Notes: generated by a model from the sequence alone, not told the origin. Counted from the first letter of the stretch, positions 18,486-27,247 are shown. The stretch: 64,000 nucleotides of DNA from JAZOTM01 sp045657625 (GCA_045657625.1 JAZOTM010000030.1:223933-287932); one strand, 5' to 3'. Numbers and translations are program-made.

Positions 18486-18938
18486 ATGATAGAAGCAACG
18501 AGCTGCGGGGGTGTGGTAATATTTCGTGGAAAGCTCCTTTTGCTATATAAGAACTACAGGAATCGATATGAGGGCTGGGTTCTTCCAAAAGGAACGGTAG
18601 AAGAAGGCGAGACATTTGAAGAGACGGCTCTTCGAGAAGTAAAGGAAGAGACCGGTGTCAGTGCGCACATTGTGAAATACATCGGCAAAAGCAATTACAC
18701 CTTTACGGTGCCCGAGGATGTCGTGGAAAAAAGTGTGCATTGGTATCTGATGATGGCGGATAGCTATTATAGCAAGCCCCAAAGAGAAGAATATTTTATG
18801 GATTCGGGATATTACAAATTTCATGAGGCTTATCACCTGTTGAAGTTTCCAAATGAGAAACAAATGCTGGAAAAAGCCTACAATGAATATATTGACTTGA
18901 AACGCAGCAATTTATGGGGAAGTCATAAGTATTTTTAG
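18486..18938 (+). CDS. NUDIX hydrolase
   Basis: A 150-residue protein with a complete Nudix box, G-x5-E-x7-REVxEExGV, starting at GTVEEGETFEETALREVKEETG, preceded by GWVLPKG. These enzymes cleave nucleoside diphosphates linked to other groups; the substrate cannot be predicted here. GGAGGAA lies before ATG 18486. The 63-base gap upstream holds a small hairpin (AAGGAAATCCTT) but no strong terminator. Confidence 0.9.
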   Translation: MIEATSCGGVVIFRGKLLLLYKNYRNRYEGWVLPKGTVEEGETFEETALREVKEETGVSAHIVKYIGKSNYTFTVPEDVVEKSVHWYLMMADSYYSKPQREEYFMDSGYYKFHEAYHLLKFPNEKQMLEKAYNEYIDLKRSNLWGSHKYF

Positions 18939-18958
18939 AAGCTTGGATTGGATTGGAA

Positions 18959-19303
18959 ATGGACTGGTATGAGAAGCTTTATTTAGGAGAAGGCGTAAAA
19001 TCGAAATGGAAAAAAATACAAAAGAAGGTATGTAATCGAAAATTATGCGTAGACGTTTACCTGATTACGAAAGCATCCAATCCTACGGAATTATTGGATA
19101 TCATACCTTCTTTTGTGCTGTTACAAAAGACATATCCGGTGGACGATTTACAGATTATCGGCATGGCTCATGGCAAACAGGAAGCCATCACTGTGGTACA
19201 ACAGGTGCTGGAGGAGACCTATGAGGCCACCGGCGCCTTTGATGTTTTTTCCTATTTACATACAAAAGGAACCTTTGGGAGAGTGAAAAATTCAAAATGG
19301 TGA
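18959..19303 (+). CDS. Unrecognised conserved-looking small protein
   Basis: I do not recognise the family. The product has 114 residues, is soluble and mixed alpha/beta (LCVDVYLITKASNPTELLDIIPSFVLLQKTYPVDDLQIIGMAHGK). It has no membrane segment or obvious catalytic motif. ATG 18959 is preferred; a TTG at 18953 is the only alternative nearby and neither has a strong ribosome binding site. It lies between a NUDIX gene and a DUF2953 gene and overlaps the latter by 7 bases, which supports it being a real, cotranslated gene. Confidence 0.7.
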   Translation: MDWYEKLYLGEGVKSKWKKIQKKVCNRKLCVDVYLITKASNPTELLDIIPSFVLLQKTYPVDDLQIIGMAHGKQEAITVVQQVLEETYEATGAFDVFSYLHTKGTFGRVKNSKW

Positions 19304-20199
19304 GTACAATTCTACACGTGATTTTGTGCGTGCTGGGAATTGTGTTACTCGTAATCATCTGTGTCTTGCTGTTGGTGCTGTTTTGCCCAATTCGGTATAA
19401 AATCGCCGGAAAAAGCGAGGGTGGGATAGAAGGAAACGTGAAAGTTTCTTTTTGCCTTGTACTTCTTCGCTTTGGATTGCAATACCGGAGTGAGGAAGAA
19501 GATGGGATTCATTGGAAATTGCGAGTATTTGGCATTCCCATTCTTTCTTCGGATCAAAAAAGGAAGAAAGAAAAACAACAAAAGAAAGAAAAGAAAACAC
19601 CTGCAGCTCACACAACGGAAATAAGCGAGCAGAAACCGCTGAGAGTAAAATCGGAAGCGCAAGTGGAAGAACGAGTGGAAAGTCAGGTGAAAGATGCTGT
19701 GGAAGACCAGGCGGGATTTTCGGATGTAGACGAAAAATTAAAACGGTCCCAAAAGAAATTTGCACCTTTTTCTACAGCGAAAAAGTGGAAGGAAAAAATT
19801 TCACATATTCCGGAGTGGATACAGGAGTGGAAAAGAAAATTTCATAGAATAAAAAGAGAACTTACGGATGAGAGAAATCAGGCTGCAGTAAAGCACGGGG
19901 TTCAAGAAATGCTTGGTTTGTTAAAACATTATATGCCAAGAAGAGGTAGAGCAAAGGTGACGTTTTCTCTAGAAGATCCCGGAAATACCGGTTATATAAC
20001 CGGAGTGTTAAGTTTGTTCCCCTTTGTTTATCGCAAAGACGTGCAAGTGATACCGGATTTTGAAAAGAGGGAAAATGCAATTACCGGAGATGCTTATCTG
20101 GTGGGACAGATACAACTGATTTTTCTTTTATTAGCAGGCATTCGTGTCTTGCGTGATAAAAATATTCGTAGATTATGGAAACATTGGAAGGGAGAATAG
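19297..20199 (+). CDS. DUF2953 domain membrane protein
   Basis: A 300-residue protein with an N-terminal membrane helix (residues about 5-30), the DUF2953 start (FCPIRYKIAG ... WKLRVFGIPIL), a highly charged Lys/Glu-rich linker (about residues 85-190) and a C-terminal beta part ending in a hydrophobic stretch (YLVGQIQLIFLLLAGIRVL). In spore-forming Clostridia this family often stands directly before gerW (ytfJ), as it does here, so a sporulation link is likely but unproven. Confidence 0.82.
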   Translation: MVSTILHVILCVLGIVLLVIICVLLLVLFCPIRYKIAGKSEGGIEGNVKVSFCLVLLRFGLQYRSEEEDGIHWKLRVFGIPILSSDQKRKKEKQQKKEKKTPAAHTTEISEQKPLRVKSEAQVEERVESQVKDAVEDQAGFSDVDEKLKRSQKKFAPFSTAKKWKEKISHIPEWIQEWKRKFHRIKRELTDERNQAAVKHGVQEMLGLLKHYMPRRGRAKVTFSLEDPGNTGYITGVLSLFPFVYRKDVQVIPDFEKRENAITGDAYLVGQIQLIFLLLAGIRVLRDKNIRRLWKHWKGE

Positions 20200-20200
20200 T

Positions 20201-20596
20201 ATGGCAGACAATCAATTTCAGGATACAGTAGGATCCTTATTTAAAGGAATGGATGGATTTTTATCCACAAAAACAGTCGTTGGAGAACCGATGAAGGTAG
20301 ATGATACCATCATTATCCCACTTGCAGATGTGTCTTTTGGCGTAGGTGCCGGCGTGTTTGCGCAGGATAAGAAAAACAATGGCGGAGGTGGTATCGGTGG
20401 TAAGATTGAACCGACTGCGCTTTTGATTATTTCCAATGGAACCACAAAGGTGGTAAATATTCGTGATACTGACAGTATCAATAAAATTATTAATATGGTG
20501 CCGGATGTCATGAATAAGGTTACCAGCTTCTTCAGCGGCAACGACGATGCAGCGGAAGAAATTATAGAAGAATATGACGAAAACATGGGAGAATAG
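20201..20596 (+). CDS. GerW family sporulation protein (YtfJ)
   Basis: Spore-associated protein; the B. subtilis relative is needed for normal germination. The family pattern is plain: LFKGMDGFLSTKTVVGEPMKVDDTIIIPLADVSFGVGAGVF, a Gly run (GGGGIGGKIEPTALLII) and VNIRDTDSINKIINMVPDVM. ATG 20201 has GAAGGGAG before it; an in-frame upstream start at 20144 is rejected. Its presence suggests that the organism sporulates or descends from a spore former. Confidence 0.92.
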   Translation: MADNQFQDTVGSLFKGMDGFLSTKTVVGEPMKVDDTIIIPLADVSFGVGAGVFAQDKKNNGGGGIGGKIEPTALLIISNGTTKVVNIRDTDSINKIINMVPDVMNKVTSFFSGNDDAAEEIIEEYDENMGE

Positions 20597-20695
20597 CCTG
20601 GAGTGTGAAACATAGGGTTTCTTCCGCCGGGGGAAGCTTTAGAATTGGGATTTTTTGAAATGGTTTGATGTGAAAATTGCGAAAAAGTGTATAAG
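20597..20695. other. Intergenic stretch after gerW
   Basis: First part of a 368-base gene-free stretch. It holds two weak hairpins (GAAAC-atagg-GTTTC and CTTCC-gccgg-GGAAG, 20607-20636) and no clear promoter. Its last 30 bases (ATGTGAAAATT near 20669) are partly mirrored by AGTTTTCACAT near 20850, outside the cloverleaf element. Confidence 0.5.
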
Positions 20696-20832
20696 GGAAT
20701 TGTGAAACTGCTATGCGGCGATAGCCGCATAAGCAATTTGCAAAAGAACCCCAAGGACAAACTAGTTTGCCCTTGGGGTTTTCTTGCAAATTATATATGC
20801 CACAGAATGTGGCATAATAGTTTCACAATTCC
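20696..20832. repeat. Cloverleaf-like nested palindrome
   Basis: A perfect 14-base outer stem, GGAATTGTGAAACT (20696-20709) with AGTTTCACAATTCC (20819-20832), encloses three hairpins. The left arm is TATGCGGC-gata-GCCGCATA (20712-20731), the central arm is two 29-base halves (20735-20763 and 20764-20792) with three mismatches and no loop, and the right arm is TATGCCACA-gaa-TGTGGCATA (20796-20816). The central arm carries CCCCAAGG with T/A runs on both sides and could terminate transcription on either strand. It may be a mobile palindromic repeat or a structured RNA. Confidence 0.8.
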
Positions 20833-20897
20833 ATATAAATAAGCTACAAAGTTTTCACATTTTTACAACATACGATTCAAACTTGCCTACGAAAAAA

Positions 20898-20917
20898 GCC
20901 GTCACAATCGTGACGGC
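20898..20917 (-). terminator. rpmB intrinsic terminator
   Basis: Stem GCCGTCAC-aatc-GTGACGGC. On the minus strand it follows the rpmB stop by about 47 bases and is followed by TTTTTT (20892-20897 complement). Confidence 0.9.
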
Positions 20918-20964
20918 TTTCTTTAATTTCTTTGATCAAACAAATTAAAGTATTTTCTGTTCTC

Positions 20965-21150
20965 TTAGACTCTCTCAACCTTGCCAGACTTCAAACATGT
21001 TGTACAAACATAAAGCTTCTTTGGAGTACCATTTACCTTACATTTTACTGATTTGATGTTTGACTTCCACATACGATTTGATCTTCTATGAGAATGGCTC
21101 ACGTTATTTCCAAAATGAGCGCCTTTTCCGCAAACTGCACATACTGCCAT
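20965..21150 (-). CDS. rpmB: 50S ribosomal protein L28
   Basis: A 61-residue L28 of the zinc-binding type, with CAVCGKG at the start and CTTCLKSGKV at the end supplying two Cys pairs, plus HSHRRSNRMWKSNIKSVK. It is transcribed away from the Asp23-fakA-recG operon, the same divergent layout as in B. subtilis. AGGAGGTG lies before its ATG. Its leader contains overlapping hairpins that could regulate expression. Confidence 0.97.
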   Translation of the reverse strand: MAVCAVCGKGAHFGNNVSHSHRRSNRMWKSNIKSVKCKVNGTPKKLYVCTTCLKSGKVERV

Positions 21151-21163
21151 ATCCTAGCACCTC

Positions 21164-21195
21164 CTTAGAAAAAACTAAGTCTGTATCTACAGACT
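21164..21195 (-). promoter_or_regulatory. rpmB leader hairpins, possible attenuator
   Basis: On the minus strand the leader reads AGTCTGT-agat-ACAGACT (21178-21195), then TAG and six T. An overlapping second hairpin, CTTAG-tttttt-CTAAG (21164-21179), reaches the AAGGAGG site. The first looks like a short terminator and the second uses its 3' end, so they exclude each other. This would suit control of L28 synthesis, but it is inferred only from base pairing. Confidence 0.45.
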
Positions 21196-21207
21196 CACAA
21201 CATAGAT

Positions 21208-21236
21208 ATACTATCAGAAATATAGGTATAATGCAA
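21208..21236 (-). promoter_or_regulatory. rpmB promoter
   Basis: Minus-strand TTGCAT (21231-21236) and TAGTAT (21208-21213) are separated by 17 bases. The predicted start near 21201 leaves a leader of about 50 bases. Confidence 0.6.
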
Positions 21237-21299
21237 GAAAAATTTTAATAGAAATTTTATGTGAGAAAAATTTCTGTTTTCTTTTAAAAGTAAAAATAG

Positions 21300-21305
21300 T
21301 ATAAT
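21300..21305 (+). promoter_or_regulatory. Probable -10 box for the Asp23-fakA-recG operon
   Basis: A perfect TATAAT lies 57 bases before the Asp23 start; the -35 region (TTTTCT, 21277-21282) is poor. The leader then holds the hairpin TGTGGTTT-t-AAACCACA (21326-21342) just upstream of the GGAGG site. Confidence 0.5.
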
Positions 21306-21361
21306 ACTTTCATACTAGCGTAACTATGTGGTTTTAAACCACAATAATTGGAGGTTAGAGT

Positions 21362-21721
21362 ATGAAGGGACTTATGGAAACCCAATATGGAAAAATTATG
21401 ATTGATCCGGATGTGATTGCTACATATGCTGGATCAGTTGCTGTAGAGTGTTTTGGTATTGTCGGAATGGCAGCTGTAAATATGAAGGATGGTTTGGTTC
21501 GTTTATTAAAGAAAGATTATCTTTCTCATGGTATTCAGGTTCAAACCGGAGAGGATGGAAAAATCAGTATTGATTTTCATGTCATTGTGGCTTATGATGT
21601 GAACATTCTGACTATAATGGAAAATCTTGTTAGTACAGTAAAATATAAAGTAGAAGCTTTCACCGGATTGGAAATTGACAAGATCAATGTCTGCGTGGAA
21701 GGCGTCAGAGTGATTGACTAA
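21362..21721 (+). CDS. Asp23/Gls24 family protein (YloU-like)
   Basis: A 119-residue envelope-stress family protein. Asp23 motifs are YGKIMIDPDVIATYAGSVAVECFGIVGMA and the C-terminal VEAFTGLEIDKINVCVEGVRV. In Firmicutes it sits directly before the DAK2-domain fatty acid kinase, as here, and the partnership suggests a role at the membrane. GGAGG is 7 bases before ATG 21362. Confidence 0.92.
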   Translation: MKGLMETQYGKIMIDPDVIATYAGSVAVECFGIVGMAAVNMKDGLVRLLKKDYLSHGIQVQTGEDGKISIDFHVIVAYDVNILTIMENLVSTVKYKVEAFTGLEIDKINVCVEGVRVID

Positions 21722-21736
21722 GAGGAGGATGAAATT

Positions 21737-23398
21737 TTGGAAATCACAAAGATTGATGCCAGTTTAATGGCGAAAATGTTTCTTGCCGGAGCAAAGAACT
21801 TGGAAGCTGGCAAGGAATGGATTAATGAATTAAACGTATTTCCGGTTCCGGATGGTGATACAGGTACCAACATGACCATGACAATTATGTCGGCTGCAAA
21901 AGAAGTATCTGCACTTGAAAATCCGGATATGAAAGCTCTTGCAAAGGCTATTTCTTCCGGCTCTCTTCGTGGAGCAAGAGGAAACTCCGGTGTTATTTTG
22001 TCTCAGCTTTTGAGAGGTTTTACCAGAACCATCAAAGAACAGGATGAAATTGATGTTTATGTTTTGGCAGAGGCTTGTCAAAAGGCTGTGGAGACTGCTT
22101 ACAAAGCAGTTATGAAGCCAAAGGAAGGTACGATTCTTACGGTAGCGAAGGGTGCTGCAGACAAAGCGGTAGAACTGAGCGAAACTACAGAAGATATTGT
22201 TGTTTTCGTAGAAGAAGTTATCAAAGAAGCAGAACATGTTTTGAGTAAGACTCCGGATATGCTTCCTGTATTAAAACAGGCAGGTGTTGTGGATTCCGGT
22301 GGACAGGGTCTTGTACAGGTATTAAAGGGTGGCTATGATGCATTAATCGGAAAAGAGATTGATTACACCATTGAGAATGCCGGTGCAAAGGCATCTGGGG
22401 AGACTGCAAAGATTTCTCCGGAAACAGAAGAAATCAAGTTTGGATATTGTACCGAGTTTATTATTGTATTGAACCAGCCATTGTCTGATAAGACAATTGT
22501 TGACTACAAAGCATATTTGGAATCTATTGGTGATTCTATTGTAGTAGTTGCGGATGATGACATTGTAAAGACACATGTACATACCAACGATCCGGGACAG
22601 GCAATTACCAGAGCGTTGACCTATGGTTCTCTTAGTCGCATTAAAATCGACAACATGAGAGAAGAACATCAGGAACGCTTGTTTAAAGAAGCAGAAAAGA
22701 AAGCCGCTGCAGAAGCAGAGGCAGCACCTGCAGAAGCAAAAGAGGTAGGATTTATTTCTGTTTCTATCGGTGATGGTATCAATAGTATCTTAAAAGAACT
22801 TGGCGTGGACTATATCATCGAAGGTGGTCAGACCATGAACCCAAGTACTGAGGATATTTTGAATGCAGTAGATAAGGTAAATGCAAAGACCATCTTTGTT
22901 TTGCCAAACAATAAAAATATCATTTTGGCTGCAAACCAGGCAGTGGATTTGGTAGAAGACAAGAAGTTGATTGTGATTCCTACCAAAACAATTCCACAGG
23001 GAATTACAGCCTTGATTAATTACATTCCGGAAATGTCAAACGAAGAAAATGCACAGCGTATGACAGAAGAATTAGAAAATGTGAAGACCGGCCAGGTGAC
23101 CTATGCTGTTCGTGATACAGAACTTGACGGTAAGGTGATTAAGCAGGATGATTACATGGGTATTGGAGACAAGACCATTCTTTCTGTCGGAAAAGATTTA
23201 GTAGCTACCACACTGGAAATGGTGGATGAAATGGTAGACGAAGAATCTGGCGTTGTCAGTGTATACTATGGCGCTGACATGAAGGAAGAAGATGCAGCAA
23301 GCCTTGCTGAAAAGATTAGAGAAAATCATCCGGATGTGGATGTGGAAGTAAATGAAGGCGGTCAGCCAATTTACTATTATATTATTTCTGTAGAATAG
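21737..23398 (+). CDS. fakA: Fatty acid kinase catalytic subunit, DAK2/DegV-like domain protein (YloV)
   Basis: FakA phosphorylates fatty acids bound to FakB (DegV) proteins, feeding phospholipid synthesis. The N-terminal DhaL-type kinase domain has NVFPVPDGDTGTNMTMT (metal-binding Asp residues) and SLRGARGNSGVILSQLLRG, followed by VVDSGGQGLVQVL. A middle domain and a C-terminal DegV-like domain complete the 553 residues. The start is TTG 21737, supported by AGGAGG nine bases upstream; no ATG is available close by. An Ala/Glu-rich linker lies near residues 315-335. No fakB gene is seen in this window. Confidence 0.9.
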   Translation: MEITKIDASLMAKMFLAGAKNLEAGKEWINELNVFPVPDGDTGTNMTMTIMSAAKEVSALENPDMKALAKAISSGSLRGARGNSGVILSQLLRGFTRTIKEQDEIDVYVLAEACQKAVETAYKAVMKPKEGTILTVAKGAADKAVELSETTEDIVVFVEEVIKEAEHVLSKTPDMLPVLKQAGVVDSGGQGLVQVLKGGYDALIGKEIDYTIENAGAKASGETAKISPETEEIKFGYCTEFIIVLNQPLSDKTIVDYKAYLESIGDSIVVVADDDIVKTHVHTNDPGQAITRALTYGSLSRIKIDNMREEHQERLFKEAEKKAAAEAEAAPAEAKEVGFISVSIGDGINSILKELGVDYIIEGGQTMNPSTEDILNAVDKVNAKTIFVLPNNKNIILAANQAVDLVEDKKLIVIPTKTIPQGITALINYIPEMSNEENAQRMTEELENVKTGQVTYAVRDTELDGKVIKQDDYMGIGDKTILSVGKDLVATTLEMVDEMVDEESGVVSVYYGADMKEEDAASLAEKIRENHPDVDVEVNEGGQPIYYYIISVE

Positions 23399-23406
23399 GA
23401 GTTTTT

Positions 23407-25467
23407 ATGGACTTTTCATCTTCCGTTACGGAGATCAAAGGAATTGGAAATAAAACTGCAGAGAACTACGAAAAGATAGGAGTATACACGGTTCGTGATA
23501 TACTCCTTCATTTTCCGAGAGATTATCAGAGAATGCCACGGGTATCTTCTTTGGCGGAAGCAAAAGAGGGAGAGACTGTGGCTCTCTTTTTACGTATAAA
23601 AAAGGCCCCATTTACGCGAAAAGGTGCAAGAATGTCTGTGACGGTGGTGGATGGGTTTGATGGAGAAGTTCCGGTGGAATTGGTTTGGTTCCGCGTGGCA
23701 TACATTGGGAAAATGTTAAAATCCGGCTTTTCTTATGTGTTTTATGGAAAAATCAAAAAAGAAAAGAACAAATGGAAAATGGAGCAGCCGGCCATCTATG
23801 AAAAGGAAGCGTATCAAGCGGAAGAAAATCGATTGCTTCCGGTGTATGGACTGACCAAAGGGCTGACCAATCGACAACTTCGAAAAGACTTGGAGAAAAT
23901 TTTTCGGGATCCGGATTGCCCCTTCGCGGATTATTTGGATGCGGAGCAAAAAAAACGTTTGCAACTCATGAATTATCGGAATGCCTTGCATGATATTCAT
24001 TTTCCGGAATTGGAAGAGGACCTGGTGGATGCCAGAAAACGACTGGTGTTTGATGAATTCTTTTTGTTTTTACTTTCGATGCAGTTTTTAAAAGAAAAGG
24101 GTGAAAAAAAGGAAAATGGATTTACCTTCCGAGACCGTGATTTTGTATATTCCCATATGGAGAAATTGCCTTTTACACTTACCAACAGCCAAAAGAAGGT
24201 AGTGGAGGAAGTGCTATCCGATATGGAGGGGGATAGTAGAATGCAACGTTTGATTCAAGGAGATGTTGGTAGTGGAAAAACCATTCTGGCCTTTTTGTTC
24301 ATGATTTATGCAGCACATAATGGGTATCAGTCTGCCATTATGGCACCAACGGAAGTCTTGGCCGAGCAGCATTACAAGACTTTTTGCCAGTGGAAAGAGG
24401 TGTTTCAGCTGCCCTTCCCGGTGGTACTTTTGACCGGCTCCATGAAGGCAAAAGAGCGGAGAGAAGCCTTGGAAATCATGAAAACCAGAGAAGATGCGTT
24501 GATTGTAGGAACCCATGCTTTGATTCAGGAAAAGGCAGATTTTTGTAAATTGGCCTTGGTGGTAACGGATGAACAGCATCGATTTGGCGTGAAACAAAGG
24601 GAGGTTTTCTCACAAAAGGGACAGGATCCTCATATTTTGGTTATGAGTGCGACACCGATTCCGCGGACGCTTGCGATTATTTTATATGGAGATTTGGATA
24701 TTTCTGTGATTGATGAAGTTCCGGCCAAACGTTTGCCGATAAAAAACTGTGTGGTGGGTACTTCGTATCGCAAGACCGCCTATCAATTTATGCAAAAGGA
24801 AATTCAAGCGGGACATCAAGTATATATTATTTGCCCTTTTGTGGAGGAAAGCGAAGCCATAGATGGAGAAAATGTAACGGATTATTGTGAAAAAATCAGA
24901 CCTTATTTCCCGGATTCCATAAAAATGGGAATTTTGCATGGAAAGATGAAGGGCGCAGAGAAGCAAGCGGTGATGGATGCCTTTGCTGCCAATGAAATAC
25001 AAATTTTGATTTCTACCACAGTAGTAGAGGTAGGCGTAAATGTTCCCAATGCTACGGTGATGATGGTGGAAAATGCAGAGCGCTTCGGTTTGGCGCAGTT
25101 GCATCAGCTGCGTGGACGCGTAGGGCGTGGAGATGCGCAATCCTATTGTATTTTTATGAATGGAAAAGAAGCGGATGAAAAAAATAAACGTTTGGAAATT
25201 TTAAATAAATCCAATGATGGATTCTACATTGCGTCGGAAGATTTAAAACTAAGAGGCCCGGGAGATTTCTTGGGAATTCGACAAAGTGGAGCTTTGGGCT
25301 TTGCCCTGGCAGATGTCTATCAAGATGCGGATATGTTGCAGGTGGCCTATAAGGAGTGCCAAAGAATTTTGGAAGAAGATCCGGAATTGCAGAATGCAAA
25401 ATATAGTTTATTGCGTTATAAACTTCATGCGGAGATGAAGCGCCAAATGGAATTCATGAATATTTGA
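23407..25467 (+). CDS. recG: ATP-dependent DNA helicase RecG
   Basis: Branched-DNA helicase that remodels stalled forks. The N-terminal wedge/OB domain (IKGIGNKTAENYEKIGVYTVRDILLHFPRDY) is followed by the helicase core with Walker A GDVGSGKT, DEQH box VVTDEQHRFG, MSATPIPRTLA, and motif VI (QLRGRVGRG). Length 686 residues. It is the last gene of the Asp23-fakA-recG run, as in many Firmicutes, and ends at a bidirectional terminator. Confidence 0.97.
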   Translation: MDFSSSVTEIKGIGNKTAENYEKIGVYTVRDILLHFPRDYQRMPRVSSLAEAKEGETVALFLRIKKAPFTRKGARMSVTVVDGFDGEVPVELVWFRVAYIGKMLKSGFSYVFYGKIKKEKNKWKMEQPAIYEKEAYQAEENRLLPVYGLTKGLTNRQLRKDLEKIFRDPDCPFADYLDAEQKKRLQLMNYRNALHDIHFPELEEDLVDARKRLVFDEFFLFLLSMQFLKEKGEKKENGFTFRDRDFVYSHMEKLPFTLTNSQKKVVEEVLSDMEGDSRMQRLIQGDVGSGKTILAFLFMIYAAHNGYQSAIMAPTEVLAEQHYKTFCQWKEVFQLPFPVVLLTGSMKAKERREALEIMKTREDALIVGTHALIQEKADFCKLALVVTDEQHRFGVKQREVFSQKGQDPHILVMSATPIPRTLAIILYGDLDISVIDEVPAKRLPIKNCVVGTSYRKTAYQFMQKEIQAGHQVYIICPFVEESEAIDGENVTDYCEKIRPYFPDSIKMGILHGKMKGAEKQAVMDAFAANEIQILISTTVVEVGVNVPNATVMMVENAERFGLAQLHQLRGRVGRGDAQSYCIFMNGKEADEKNKRLEILNKSNDGFYIASEDLKLRGPGDFLGIRQSGALGFALADVYQDADMLQVAYKECQRILEEDPELQNAKYSLLRYKLHAEMKRQMEFMNI

Positions 25468-25480
25468 TGGGAATAAAAAA

Positions 25481-25503
25481 GGAATGTCGCATTGCGACAT
25501 TCC
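25481..25503. terminator. Bidirectional terminator between recG and rqcH
   Basis: Stem GGAATGTCGCA-t-TGCGACATTCC with AAAAAA before and TTTTTT after, so it serves both converging genes. Its core TGTCGCA/TGCGACA is shared with the zapA hairpin. Confidence 0.92.
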
Positions 25504-25507
25504 TTTT

Positions 25508-27247
25508 TTATTCTTTCACTTGTGTGACGCCTTCTAAACTGGGGGAGATACTCATGGAGAAGTTGGTGTAATATACCACGAATCCCGGAGCTGCACCGCT
25601 TGGCTTTTTCACGTTTTTGCGTTCTAAGTAATCAATTTCAATCTTGTCGTTGTCACCGCCCTTGGAATAATAAGCGGCCAAAGCGGCTGCTTTTTCAAAG
25701 ACTTGATCCGGAATTTCTTTTCCTTCGGTACGAAGAATGACATGAGAACCCGGAATTTTTTTGGCGTGGAACCACCAATCCCCACCGTTTGCTACTTTGA
25801 AGGTGAGTTCATCGTTTTGGTAATTGTTTTTTCCAACATAAATATGAAAGCCTTCGGATGTTACAAAGTGTAAGGGCTTGCTTTTGAGCGCGGTTTTCTT
25901 TTCAAAACTTTTTTTCTTGATATAACCGCTTTCCACCAGCTCTCGACGAATGGGGACTAAATCACTTTCGTTTTCTGCAATATCCATGGAAGCAGAAATA
26001 GACTCCAAGTGTTGCTGTTCGGCTTCGCTTTCTGCAATTTGAACCGTGAGGGCTTCATAGGTGCGTTTTAATTTGTTGTAACGCTGGAAATATTTCTTGG
26101 CGTTATCAATGGGAGAAAGGGTATCATCCAAAGGAATTTTTACCATTTCATTGTTGTAGTAATTTAATACTTCGTAGGATTTTGCCCCTTCCGGACACTG
26201 ATATCCATAGGTATTTAGCAACTCTCCGTAGAGTTTGTATTTTTCACGTTTTTCGGTATCCTTCAGCTGCTTTCTTTGTAAATCCAACTTTCGATTGGTA
26301 CGCTCCAAAGCGGTATGAATGACGCGACGTAAATCCGTGGATTTCTGGCGAATTCTGGAGAAGGCTTCTTTTTCTGCATAGTAGGTCTGCAAAATTTCAG
26401 AAATAGAGGCGGCTTCTCGTGCTTCGTAGTCGGCAAATTGCTGTAATGGAAAAGCAGCAAATTCCATGGGCTCGGTTTGCTTGTAATAAAGAACCGGCTG
26501 GAAATCTCCGTTTTTCACATCCTCTAAGAAGAAGGAAAATTGCGTAGCTAAATGCAACAAGGTATCTTCATCATAGCTCTGGATGGGAGCATCTGCATCC
26601 ATGCCACAGCGATAACAGCATTCATTGGCCATGAGGGGACTGATGCCCACAAAACTGCCATACAATGCTTTGCCACAGGTGGTAGGTTTGTCTTTGATGA
26701 TTTGAAAAATTTCCTGTGGTGCCAGCGCCAAAGGGTCTGTTTTTCCGGTGGTGTTGGGAATGAAGTAATCTTTTCCCGGAAGCACCTCTCGCACAGAACT
26801 GATTTGCGCGGAAATGTGTTTGATGCTATCTAAGATTAGGAAGTTCTCATCACAGAAAATAATATTGCTGTGTTTTCCCATAAGCTCCACAATTAAATAT
26901 TTGTAGCAAACATCCCCTAAGTCGTTTAGATGCTGGATTTTAAATTGAATGATACGTTCCAATCCCGGTTGCTGCACTTCGATGATGCGTCCGTTTGCAA
27001 TATGCTTACGAAGCAACATACAAAAATTCGGAGCAGTAAGAGGGCTTGGTTTATTTTCTTTTGTTAAGTAACAAAGCGGGAGAGAGGCACTGGCAGATAC
27101 AAATAAACGTGTCTGTCCATTGGTGCCTTTGCAGGTAAAAAGCAAGGCATCCTTCTCCGGCTGCGCGATTTTATTTATTTTTGCACCGGTAAGTTCGGTT
27201 TGTAATTCTTTGACTAGACCGGCAACAACAATTCCATCAAATGCCAT
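25508..27247 (-). CDS. rqcH: NFACT family protein RqcH (Rqc2 homologue, FbpA/YloA)
   Basis: Ribosome quality-control factor that adds C-terminal Ala tails to peptides on obstructed 50S subunits. The NFACT-N domain (MAFDGIVVAGLVKELQTELTGAKINKI, FCMLLRKHIANGRI), HhH and long coiled-coil middle (about residues 280-430) and NFACT-R domain (WWFHAKKIPGSHVILRTEG) fill 579 residues. Older annotation calls it a fibronectin-binding protein. AAAGGAGAT precedes the ATG. It faces recG across the shared terminator. Confidence 0.93.
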   Translation of the reverse strand: MAFDGIVVAGLVKELQTELTGAKINKIAQPEKDALLFTCKGTNGQTRLFVSASASLPLCYLTKENKPSPLTAPNFCMLLRKHIANGRIIEVQQPGLERIIQFKIQHLNDLGDVCYKYLIVELMGKHSNIIFCDENFLILDSIKHISAQISSVREVLPGKDYFIPNTTGKTDPLALAPQEIFQIIKDKPTTCGKALYGSFVGISPLMANECCYRCGMDADAPIQSYDEDTLLHLATQFSFFLEDVKNGDFQPVLYYKQTEPMEFAAFPLQQFADYEAREAASISEILQTYYAEKEAFSRIRQKSTDLRRVIHTALERTNRKLDLQRKQLKDTEKREKYKLYGELLNTYGYQCPEGAKSYEVLNYYNNEMVKIPLDDTLSPIDNAKKYFQRYNKLKRTYEALTVQIAESEAEQQHLESISASMDIAENESDLVPIRRELVESGYIKKKSFEKKTALKSKPLHFVTSEGFHIYVGKNNYQNDELTFKVANGGDWWFHAKKIPGSHVILRTEGKEIPDQVFEKAAALAAYYSKGGDNDKIEIDYLERKNVKKPSGAAPGFVVYYTNFSMSISPSLEGVTQVKE

